In this document: positions 7,082-13,232 of the stretch, in pieces
Layout: each line of letters starts with the position of its first letter
Numbering within the stretch: the stretch's first letter is position 1
From: NIOZ-UU13 sp049287505
GTDB lineage: Bacteria > Planctomycetota > Phycisphaerae > Sedimentisphaerales > Anaerobacaceae
NCBI GenBank assembly: GCA_049287505.1
Contig: JBAQFY010000249.1
Span: 1-17,147, forward strand
Length of the DNA stretch: 17,147 nucleotides
Direction of reading: 5' to 3'
The notes under the pieces: generated by a model
The model's input: only the letters and a program-made list of their open reading frames with translations
Database searches by the model: none
Told to the model about the DNA's origin: nothing
Translations under genes and position numbers: made by a program

Positions 7082-7124
7082 TTAGCGCAATATGCCTCAC
7101 GCACGATGCAATACGAGTTAATCT

Positions 7125-7610
7125 GTGAAATCTGTGGTTAAGAAAACTTCGTGGTATATTGCCGGTCTGCATTTCGAATGTGTGCAGTGCGGGCGGTGCT
7201 GCTCCGGGCCGGGTGAGGGCTATATCTGGGTTACCAGGCCGGAGATTGAATTCATCGCAGATTTTCTGAAAATATCTGTGGGGCAATTGCGACAAGAGTA
7301 CTTAAAGCGCGCCGGCTTGAGAACGACAATTATTGAAAATCGAACTACCAGAGACTGTATATTCCTGAACCACGGATTGCACGGAAGCCAGAAAAAATGT
7401 ATGATTTACCCTGTTCGCCCGAGCCAGTGCAGGGCCTGGCCCTTTTGGCCTGACAATCTAACTAATCCTGAAGCATGGAACAAAGCTGCTCAAAAATGCC
7501 CCGGCATCAACCACGGCAGGCTCTACAGCTATGACGAAATAAAAAAAATCAAAAGGAGCAAAAAATGGTGGCTGGATGCCGAACAAACAAACGGCTCCTC
7601 GAAAGAGTAG
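7125..7610 (+). CDS. YkgJ-type cysteine-cluster protein (first of a pair)
   Basis: A 161-residue soluble protein. FECVQCGRCCSGPGEG (about 18-33) gives a CxxCxxCC cluster, followed by CIFL, KCMIYPVRPSQCRAWPFWP and a late KCPG. This is the layout of the YkgJ family (PF03692), predicted to bind a zinc or iron ion or an Fe-S cluster; its biochemical role is not established. The start is GTG 7125, the first possible codon after an in-frame stop at 7119; a Shine-Dalgarno sequence is not obvious, and the start lies in an AATCTGTGAAATCTGTGG phrase that looks like a dispersed repeat. GTG 7134 is also possible. The 3' end overlaps the next YkgJ gene by 46 bases, so the two are probably translated together. 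Confidence 0.85.
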   Translation: MKSVVKKTSWYIAGLHFECVQCGRCCSGPGEGYIWVTRPEIEFIADFLKISVGQLRQEYLKRAGLRTTIIENRTTRDCIFLNHGLHGSQKKCMIYPVRPSQCRAWPFWPDNLTNPEAWNKAAQKCPGINHGRLYSYDEIKKIKRSKKWWLDAEQTNGSSKE

Positions 7611-8032
7611 CCAGAATTTATAAATGGCTGGACGCACAAATTCACGATAATAATCAGCTGACCGGCCAATGCAAAGCCTGTGGTAAATGTTGTGATTTTG
7701 GTGAGCCTGCTCCCGGCCTCGACCAGGTGTTTGACCACCGTCTCTTTATTACTCCGCCGGAATTGATGTATCTAACCGCTATGCGACAAGCTGCAAATCT
7801 GGGTGCCGTAAAGATAAAGCCGATGCCGGCAAATCGATGCCCCTACAACGTTGGCGGTAAGTGCACAGTTTATGAATATCGTTTCGCGGGCTGTAGAATC
7901 TTTTATTGCAATGCCGATGTGGATTTCCAAAGCAAATTAAGCGAGTCATCCCTGGAGAAGTTTAAGTCTCTCTGTGCAGAATTTCAAATCCCCTATCATT
8001 ATATCGACTTAGCTACCGCGTTAAATACATGA
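7565..8032 (+). CDS. YkgJ-type cysteine-cluster protein (second of a pair)
   Basis: A 155-residue protein with GQCKACGKCCDFGEP (about 34-48, again CxxCxxCC), RCPYNVGGKCTVYEYRFAGCRIFYC in the second half, and a helical C-terminus. It is a divergent paralogue of the gene before it, with a different spacing of the later cysteines, so the two may bind different metals or form a heterodimer. ATG 7565 is supported by AAGGAG at 7553-7558, 6 bases upstream and inside the first gene. The family usually has about 100-250 residues. No promoter or terminator is visible downstream, where repeats begin. Confidence 0.88.
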   Translation: MVAGCRTNKRLLERVARIYKWLDAQIHDNNQLTGQCKACGKCCDFGEPAPGLDQVFDHRLFITPPELMYLTAMRQAANLGAVKIKPMPANRCPYNVGGKCTVYEYRFAGCRIFYCNADVDFQSKLSESSLEKFKSLCAEFQIPYHYIDLATALNT

Positions 8033-8120
8033 GACTCAGGGTTAAAAAAAAGAGACCATCTACTAATAAAATCCGAATATCGAAATCCGAAGCAAAGTAG
8101 TTAATTGGTTGATTAGTTAC

Positions 8121-8228
8121 TGTTGCGGAAAATGAAAATCTACGATGTCACCCCTGCGAAAGCAGGGGTCCAGAGCGAAAAACTGGATTCCCGCTTCCGC
8201 GGGAATGACAAATACACTTTCCGCAACA
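8121..8228. repeat. 108-bp element with 14-base terminal inverted repeats and two hairpins
   Basis: TGTTGCGGAAAATG (8121-8134) and CACTTTCCGCAACA (8215-8228) are inverted copies with one mismatch. Inside are ACCCCTGC-GAAA-GCAGGGGT (8150-8169) and TTCCCGC-TTCC-GCGGGAA (8188-8205). The second hairpin with its CTGGA lead is the common CTGGATTCCCGC...GCGGGAATGACA type of dispersed repeat. There is no coding capacity for a transposase, so it is MITE-like at most. Both sides carry TTAATTGGT words. Confidence 0.65.
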
Positions 8229-8233
8229 AATAC

Positions 8234-8310
8234 TGATTGGTTAATTGGTACTTCGTATAAAACTCACTACTCACCAATTAACTACTCACCACTCACCAAT
8301 TATTTCTTTC
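8234..8310. repeat. low-complexity TTAATTGGT / ACTCACC repeats
   Basis: ATTGGTTAATTGGTAC, then ACTCACTACTCACC, AATTAACTACTCACC and ACTCACCAATTA form imperfect inverted and tandem words. The same TTAATTGGTT word is at 8101-8110, on the far side of the 108-bp element. This fills the gap between the plus-strand YkgJ pair and the end of the minus-strand division cluster. Confidence 0.5.
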
Positions 8311-8323
8311 GTGCTTCGGGCAT

Positions 8324-9292
8324 TTAATATTTATCAATCGGCAGCGGGATGTTGTCCTGGGGGTCCCGCAGATTGATGTATTTTGCTCCGCCTGACAGTG
8401 TGCCGTACTCCTTGTAATAGCCGTAGAGCTTCGCTAATTTCTGCTCATCGGTGGATTCCAGATACCGCTGCCATTTGCCCACCTCGGCTCCCCATATAAT
8501 CTGGGTATTGTCCTTCGCGTACAGGAAAATATGTGGAAGCTTGCTGTTTTCTCGGCCGTTGAAATTACTTACATCGACCCTGTCGATTTCGTAAAGCAGC
8601 GGCTTATCTTGTGTAACAAGTCTGTCCATTCGTCTGAACTGCTCTAATATCGCAATAGCCGCCGCGAGGTCATCTCGCTGCCAGACTTCACCTAATGGCG
8701 GCGTTTTTGTTATCAGCGGCAGTCCTATTACCTTTACTATCGGCAGATGCGGCATCTGAACAAAATCGAGCACCACCTGCTCGGCGTCCACGTAAAATTG
8801 ACGCAGACCCGATTTGACCAGAGCAACAGGTCTTCGCCACCGGCCTTCGATGCGGAATCCATCATGCGTTCTCTGCACTGTTACCTTATCCAGCCATACA
8901 ACCTTTTCCTTAATATTCTGCTGTACCGAGCTGGCGGCATTTTCATCAAGTCTTAAATCCTCGCCGTCACCTCTTGCAGCGGCCAGAACTTTTTCCTTGA
9001 GCTGTTTATTCACCCAGGCCGGGACATCCGCCAATTCCAAACTAATGGTCTTGTCCGGAACGGGGGAAGTTTTTTTTACGTATCTTTCTAAGGAGGAAAA
9101 GCCGACCACTATCCCCACCAAAATGCAGGCTGCGGCGGACACTAAAACACAGGCCACTGTTAATATTTTTAAAATTCTTATCAAACCTGGTCCGAGCCGG
9201 CTGGCTTGTCTTTGCTTCTTTCTTCTTGAGGTGCCGGGCTTAAACGATATTCTTTGCGTCTTGCTTGTTTTTCTTTTCCTTCTCGCTGCCAT
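8324..9292 (-). CDS. ftsQ: FtsQ/DivIB-like cell division membrane protein
   Basis: A 322-residue bitopic protein. It has a very basic cytoplasmic N-terminus (residues 1-34, many Arg/Lys), one membrane segment (about 36-66), then a periplasmic part with a POTRA-like region (about 84-160, ISLELADVPAWVNKQL to RRPVALVKSG) and a beta domain ending in YINLRDPQDNIPLPIDKY, like the Y-hydrophobic-DLR end of FtsQ. Sequence similarity alone is weak; its place directly after murC-murB-ddl makes FtsQ the best reading. FtsQ links early and late divisome proteins. The start is ATG 9292, with a poor ribosome binding site. It is 227 bases from ddl, across a repeat element, so its expression may be partly uncoupled. 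It has no ftsA or ftsZ downstream. Confidence 0.7.
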   Translation of the reverse strand: MAARRKRKTSKTQRISFKPGTSRRKKQRQASRLGPGLIRILKILTVACVLVSAAACILVGIVVGFSSLERYVKKTSPVPDKTISLELADVPAWVNKQLKEKVLAAARGDGEDLRLDENAASSVQQNIKEKVVWLDKVTVQRTHDGFRIEGRWRRPVALVKSGLRQFYVDAEQVVLDFVQMPHLPIVKVIGLPLITKTPPLGEVWQRDDLAAAIAILEQFRRMDRLVTQDKPLLYEIDRVDVSNFNGRENSKLPHIFLYAKDNTQIIWGAEVGKWQRYLESTDEQKLAKLYGYYKEYGTLSGGAKYINLRDPQDNIPLPIDKY

Positions 9293-9313
9293 AATCTCGT
9301 TTCAGGAAATTAG

Positions 9314-9545
9314 AAAGTGCCTAAAGTAAACTAAAGTGAGCTAAAGTTACAAAAAAGAATATCCAATATCAAATCCAGCACCAATTTAATTTATCCAGGG
9401 AAATTGGTACTGGAAATGATGAAGAAAAATAGATTAGTTCTCCACAGGACACCTTGCGGTGGACATTCGATATTCCTTGTTGAATATTCATTATTCATTC
9501 ATTTTAACTTTAGGCACTTTACACTTTAGGCACTTTACACTTTAG
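9314..9545. repeat. inverted-repeat element between ddl and ftsQ
   Basis: The left end is AAAGTGCCTAAAGT (9314-9327) continuing as AAACTAAAGTGAGCTAAAGT. The right end is a 16-base unit ACTTTAGGCACTTTAC twice (9507-9522, 9523-9538) plus ACTTTAG (9539-9545), in the opposite orientation. The centre is AT-rich, with GAATATCC and GATATTCC words and the hairpin at 9375-9413. The stop codon of ddl (9519-9521) lies in the right end. Same end type as the element at 2212-2360. Confidence 0.75.
9375..9413. repeat. 13-bp imperfect hairpin inside the ddl-ftsQ repeat element
   Basis: CCAGCACCAATTT (9375-9387) and AAATTGGTACTGG (9401-9413) pair at 12 of 13 positions around a 13-base loop. No T-run follows. 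A related CACCAATT core occurs in the perfect stem at 13083-13128. Confidence 0.6.
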
Positions 9546-10475
9546 TAGCGGTGAGTATGCTGCCTGGACGATTTTCGAGCACAAATCGCTCATCGTAAGT
9601 CCCGCTTTCGCCGCTGCCTTGGGCAAGAGTGAATGTGTTGTAAAACCCGGAATTGTATTAAGCTCCAGAGCGTAGGCGATTGCCTCATCGCTCAGCATAA
9701 AATCAACTCTCGCAAAGTGCCGACAGCCAAGCACATAGAAACAATCCATCGCCGCTTGCTCGATTTGAGCCGTCAGGGCAGGGTCTCTAACCGTATCGAA
9801 CAAATACTCCGTGTGCTCATCAATATATTTTGCCTGGTAATCGTAAAAGCCGGTTTGGCTTCTAATCTCAATAATTGGAAGCGCCCTATCCTCTAAGATG
9901 CTGATTGTTATTTCTTTACCAGGGATGAATTTTTCAATCATACAATCGCCGAACTCAACTAAGGTTTCCTGAGCGGCTCCGATAGCTTCCTGCCTGTCGG
10001 TGATAATCCTGACACCAACACTGCTCCCCTGTTTTATGGGCTTTACAACGTATTCATCTGCAAGGTAATGCAATTGTTTTTCAAGCTGCTTGATATCAAT
10101 CTCAGCGTTAAACTCAATCGCTGCGGGTGTAGCCACACCGGCTTTAGCAAAGAGCTTTTTGCTCGCCATTTTATCAAACGCCAATTTGCTTGCCGTTGGC
10201 CCGCTTCCTGTATAGACAAGGGATTTGTCCTGGAGTATTTGTTGGAGCTGCCCGTCTTCGCCGAATTCGCCGTGCAGGGCGGGGAAGAACACGTCAATGC
10301 TGTTATCTTCTAAGATATCAAGATTGTCCGGCTGTACGTCGGCTGTTACTACGTCAAAGCCGGCCTCTCTTAAAGCCTGGGCAACACACCTGCCGCTTTG
10401 AATACTTATGTCCCGCTCAGCCCCGATACCCCCCATAAGGACAGCCACTTTTAATTTGTTGTTTTCTGTTTTCAA
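9519..10475 (-). CDS. ddl: D-alanine--D-alanine ligase
   Basis: Ddl joins two D-alanines using ATP in the cytoplasm to make the dipeptide end of peptidoglycan precursors. It is an ATP-grasp enzyme of 318 residues, normal in length. Motifs seen: VAVLMGGIGAERDIS (about 10-24, Glu20 of the first D-Ala site), LHGEFGEDG (67-75), VVKPIKQGSSVGV (143-155, ATP and omega-loop region), YDYQAKY (211-217), FARVDFML and ELNTIPGFTTHSLLPKAA (271-288, metal ligands and Ser282). The start is TTG 10475, directly after the murB TGA, with GAGGT about 7 bases upstream in the end of murB. The last seven residues, KCKVPKV, and the stop are encoded by a tandem repeat, so the tail is probably not ancestral; the catalytic core is unaffected. 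Confidence 0.95.
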   Translation of the reverse strand: MKTENNKLKVAVLMGGIGAERDISIQSGRCVAQALREAGFDVVTADVQPDNLDILEDNSIDVFFPALHGEFGEDGQLQQILQDKSLVYTGSGPTASKLAFDKMASKKLFAKAGVATPAAIEFNAEIDIKQLEKQLHYLADEYVVKPIKQGSSVGVRIITDRQEAIGAAQETLVEFGDCMIEKFIPGKEITISILEDRALPIIEIRSQTGFYDYQAKYIDEHTEYLFDTVRDPALTAQIEQAAMDCFYVLGCRHFARVDFMLSDEAIAYALELNTIPGFTTHSLLPKAAAKAGLTMSDLCSKIVQAAYSPLLKCKVPKV

Positions 10476-11354
10476 TCACCAGACCTCAATTTCAAGTTCC
10501 AGATCGGTGTCGAACTTTTCTTTAACTCTCTGTATTATGGCCTCTATCAGTCTTTTGACGTCACGGCTTGTGCACCCTTTTTCGGCGATTATGAAATTTG
10601 CATGCTTTTCACTCACCACGGCCCCGCCGATTTGCAGACCTTTTAGACCGGCCCTGTCAATCAATGCACCGGCCGAAATCCCTCTTGGATTCTTAAATAT
10701 ACAGCCGGAATTCCTCGTATTCAGCGGCTGATTATTCTTTTTGTAAATCCAGATTTCCTTCACCGTCCGCATGATTTGTTCCGGGTCAGCCGCGTTAAGC
10801 TTCAACCGTGCGTTGAGAACGAATTTTGCGGTGATATTTGTTCGGCGGTAGTCGAATTCCAGCTCCGGTTTGCTCTTCTCAAAGACATTACCTTCGCTGT
10901 CCATTAGCCTAACGCTTTCTACCATTGCACCGAAATCTCCGAAGTTACCCCCCGCATTCATTTTCACGGCTCCGCCGACAGAACCAGGTATCCCTGTCAG
11001 TGCCTCGATGCCTGAAAGCCCTTTTTCCACACACGTTAAAACCAGCTTGCTCAATTCCGTCCCTGCCCAGGCGGTAACCTCCTCACCATCAAACTCTATT
11101 TGTTTGAACTGCTCTGATTCGAGTTTTATTACTGCCCCCCGCAGTCCCTCGTCGCTGATTAGCAGATTGGAGCCGAAGCCCATCACATAAATCCGGATGT
11201 TGTTTTCGTTGCATCGCCTGACAACTTCTTTGAGCTGTTTGACTGTTTTTGGCTTGATAAAATAGTCAGCCGGTCCCCCGAGCCCGTACCACGTATGCTT
11301 GGCCAATGGATAATTGGTCTCAACTATTTTCTCTAAGCCGCTGAATGAATTCAT
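10476..11354 (-). CDS. murB: UDP-N-acetylenolpyruvoylglucosamine reductase
   Basis: MurB reduces UDP-GlcNAc-enolpyruvate to UDP-MurNAc with NADPH and FAD, the second committed step of peptidoglycan synthesis. The 292-residue length and the lack of the extra type I loop fit a type II MurB. Seen: TWYGLGGPAD (21-30), GFGSNLLISDEG (59-70) for FAD binding, ALTGIPGSVGGAVKMNAG (118-135), DYRRTN (168-173), NSGCIFKNP (215-223) and a C-terminal LELEIEVW with the likely catalytic Glu290. At the position of the catalytic serine in GSxFKNP this protein has Cys218. The start is ATG 11354 with GGAAGGT upstream. It overlaps the 3' end of murC by 35 bases, and ddl begins immediately after its stop, so the three are tightly coupled. 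Confidence 0.95.
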   Translation of the reverse strand: MNSFSGLEKIVETNYPLAKHTWYGLGGPADYFIKPKTVKQLKEVVRRCNENNIRIYVMGFGSNLLISDEGLRGAVIKLESEQFKQIEFDGEEVTAWAGTELSKLVLTCVEKGLSGIEALTGIPGSVGGAVKMNAGGNFGDFGAMVESVRLMDSEGNVFEKSKPELEFDYRRTNITAKFVLNARLKLNAADPEQIMRTVKEIWIYKKNNQPLNTRNSGCIFKNPRGISAGALIDRAGLKGLQIGGAVVSEKHANFIIAEKGCTSRDVKRLIEAIIQRVKEKFDTDLELEIEVW

Positions 11355-12825
11355 CTGTTACCTTCCAAATATCGCCTGCACCCATACTAACTACAACGTC
11401 GCCGGCGGTTACGTTGCTTTCTAAATAATCACAAATATCACTGAAATTGTCGATAAATAACGCCTCAGTGCCATTTGCTCGCATCCTTCCGACAAGTATC
11501 CGGGCGTTAACCTCTTTTTTAGCCGAGGCCGAATCCCGGACGAAGTAAATCTCCGGCACAATCGTTATATCGGCAAGCTTAAAGCTTTCGGCGAAATCAT
11601 CAAGCAAAAATCTTGTTCTGCTGTACTGGTGCGGCTGAAAAACACACCAGATTCGTTTTGGCCGATACCTTTGCTGTATCGCCTGCAATGATGCCCTTAT
11701 TTCCGTCGGGTGGTGTGCGTAGTCATCAAGAACTGTGATTTCGCCGAACTGCCCCTTAAACATCAGCCGACGCTCGATTCCTGTAAAGCCCGGCAGCAAT
11801 TCAAGTACCTGTTCGTGCTCCAGAGCTGCGTTAACCGCCATAGCCACAACTGCCAGTGCGTTTAGTATATTGTGTGTCCCTGGGACCGAAATCCGAGTCC
11901 CACCCAACAATTTTCCATTATGATAAACATCAAAGCTATAAAGCCCTTCATTTAGCACAATGTTCTTAGCGTAAAAATTACAATTTTCATCAAGCCCGAA
12001 AGTCTCACAGCGCAGCTTAGATGCCGACTGCCTGATAATCTTTGCCACATTTGCATCTTTGCCGTTGGCAATTACCACGCCTTCCGGCTTTGTCCCAAGA
12101 GCAAATTCACCAAACGCCTCGACTATTTCATCTTCATCCTTATAGTAATCCAGATGGTCCTGCTCGATATTCAGTATGCAGGCGATTTTCGGCTTTAGAT
12201 TCAGAAAGCTTCTATCGTATTCGCACGCCTCAGCTACGAAATATTCACTATCTGCCACGCCCGAAGAGCTGCCCAACTGACTGATTCTGGCCCCGATGAT
12301 AAAGTTCGGCTCGAGACCGGCTTGTTTTAGCACATAGACAAGCCATCCGCTCGTTGTGCTTTTGCCGTGAGTGCCGCTTACAGCGATACCCTCATAGCGG
12401 TTCATCAGCTCCCCCAAAACCTCAGCGTATTTATAGATTTTGTATCTCCGCTCCATCGCCAGTTTTAATTCCGGATTATCTTCTTTTATCGCCGCCGATA
12501 TAACGACTGCATTCGTTCCCAGGTTGAGGTTCCTGGCCCGGTGGCCGATTTTTATATCAGCTCCCCCCTGGCGAAGTCTGTCTATAACATCGCTTGGTGT
12601 CTGGTCTGAGCCGGTTACAATCGCCTCGTGTTTCATCAGAAGCTGCGCCAGCCCGCTCATCCCGATACCTCCTGCCCCGATAAAGTGAAATCTCATCCCC
12701 GCCACATCTATCTCTTTGCAGACGGCTGTCGCTGCATATCCGTCAGCAGCTTTCACTTGCCTCTTATTTTCCCCGTGCGAGCGGGAATCCAGGTTTTTAT
12801 AGGTTTGTGCATTCGACTGATTCAT
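11320..12825 (-). CDS. murC: UDP-N-acetylmuramate--L-alanine ligase
   Basis: MurC adds L-alanine to UDP-MurNAc using ATP, the first step of the stem peptide. Seen: FHFIGAGGIGMSGLAQLL (46-63, Rossmann-like UDP-binding domain), the P-loop GTHGKST (151-157), AEACEYDRSFLNL (198-210), NIEQDHLDYY (219-228) and LDDYAHHPTE in the C-terminal domain. With ATG 12825 the protein has 501 residues. That start is backed by AGAAAGGA ending 4 bases upstream; a further upstream frame to 12948 adds a hydrophobic non-homologous head and is rejected. The first 43 residues before MRFHFIGAGGIG are not part of the MurC fold and include repeat-derived sequence, so an alternative start at ATG 12696 is possible but lacks a clear ribosome binding site. 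First gene of the murC-murB-ddl-ftsQ run. Confidence 0.94.
   Translation of the reverse strand: MNQSNAQTYKNLDSRSHGENKRQVKAADGYAATAVCKEIDVAGMRFHFIGAGGIGMSGLAQLLMKHEAIVTGSDQTPSDVIDRLRQGGADIKIGHRARNLNLGTNAVVISAAIKEDNPELKLAMERRYKIYKYAEVLGELMNRYEGIAVSGTHGKSTTSGWLVYVLKQAGLEPNFIIGARISQLGSSSGVADSEYFVAEACEYDRSFLNLKPKIACILNIEQDHLDYYKDEDEIVEAFGEFALGTKPEGVVIANGKDANVAKIIRQSASKLRCETFGLDENCNFYAKNIVLNEGLYSFDVYHNGKLLGGTRISVPGTHNILNALAVVAMAVNAALEHEQVLELLPGFTGIERRLMFKGQFGEITVLDDYAHHPTEIRASLQAIQQRYRPKRIWCVFQPHQYSRTRFLLDDFAESFKLADITIVPEIYFVRDSASAKKEVNARILVGRMRANGTEALFIDNFSDICDYLESNVTAGDVVVSMGAGDIWKVTDEFIQRLRENS
12771..12793. repeat. dispersed hairpin repeat inside the 5' part of murC
   Basis: Read on the minus strand, the segment is CCTGGATTCCCGCTCGCACG followed by GGG. 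It matches the CTGGATTCCCGCTTCCGCGGG core of the repeat at 8183-8203 in nearly all positions, with CCCG/CGGG pairing kept. It encodes part of the LDSRSHGE segment of the murC N-terminal extension if ATG 12825 is the true start. Confidence 0.6.
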
Positions 12826-12853
12826 AGCGTCCTTTCTGTGGCATTCTTTCCTT

Positions 12854-12873
12854 AATAAACGTAAATAAACGTA
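12854..12873. promoter_or_regulatory. tandem decamer in the murC leader
   Basis: AATAAACGTA occurs twice without a gap (12854-12863, 12864-12873), 29 bases upstream of the murC start. It reads TACGTTTATT twice on the coding strand. It could be a regulator binding site or simple slippage; no clear promoter elements were identified around it. Confidence 0.35.
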
Positions 12874-12983
12874 CAGATAGTCTAACATAGAAATCAGATA
12901 CAGGAAAGAAAAAAGCTGATATCTGCTTGAGCCGGCAGCGCACACCACAAAAATATTTAGGATTCACTTGTTTAGCCGTCACC

Positions 12984-13128
12984 GGAACGGCGACGTTCCA
13001 TGCTCGTCATTGCGAGCACGACACACACCACCGTCATTCCGAGCGAAGCCGAGGAATCTGTTTAAAAATGTCATTGCGAAGAGTCCCGCACCAATTGAAC
13101 GTGAGTCTAAACTCAATTGGTGCGGGAC
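12984..13128. repeat. cluster of palindromic repeats between murC and the LamG gene
   Basis: In order: GGAACG-GCGA-CGTTCC (12984-12999); TGCTCG-TCATTG-CGAGCA (13001-13018), which carries the GTCATTGCGAGC word of the element at 2235; a CGTCATTCCGAGCGAAGCCG copy near 13032-13052; then GTCATTGCGA (13070-13079) leading into a perfect 16-bp inverted repeat, GTCCCGCACCAATTGA (13083-13098) and TCAATTGGTGCGGGAC (13113-13128), with a 14-base loop. GCGACAATCTC follows at about 13132. The last arrangement looks like a CATTGCGA...GCAATCTC repeat split by another palindrome. The 12826-13232 spacer holds no gene. Confidence 0.7.
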
Positions 13129-13160
13129 GATGCGACAATCTCAAACTTTGAGAGCTTCGT

Positions 13161-13219
13161 CCCGCCCGTCTTCCTATTAGTTTAGCCAGACTAAAACATA
13201 CACGTTTATGACGGGCGGG
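13161..13219 (-). repeat. long inverted repeat just 3' of the LamG gene
   Basis: CCCGCCCGTC (13161-13170) and GACGGGCGGG (13210-13219) are a perfect 10-bp inverted pair, with a nested TTTAG-CCAGA-CTAAA hairpin inside. It begins 14 bases past the stop codon of the minus-strand LamG gene. No T-run follows, so a role in transcript end or mRNA stability is only possible. Confidence 0.5.
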
Positions 13220-13232
13220 ATTCGTATCAGGC

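Noticed and set aside
8145..8327. 60-residue plus-strand ORF
   Set aside because: Its first half (KQGSRAKNWIPASAGMT) is the chance translation of a common hairpin repeat, and the rest reads low-complexity sequence; there is no ribosome binding site.
12826..12948. Hydrophobic 41-residue head on murC
   Set aside because: It lies upstream of a good ribosome binding site and ATG at 12825 and has no MurC homology; probably leader sequence.
13000..13219. Possible CRISPR array in the murC-LamG spacer
   Set aside because: The repeats are inverted and of different kinds, without equal direct repeats and unique spacers of constant length.
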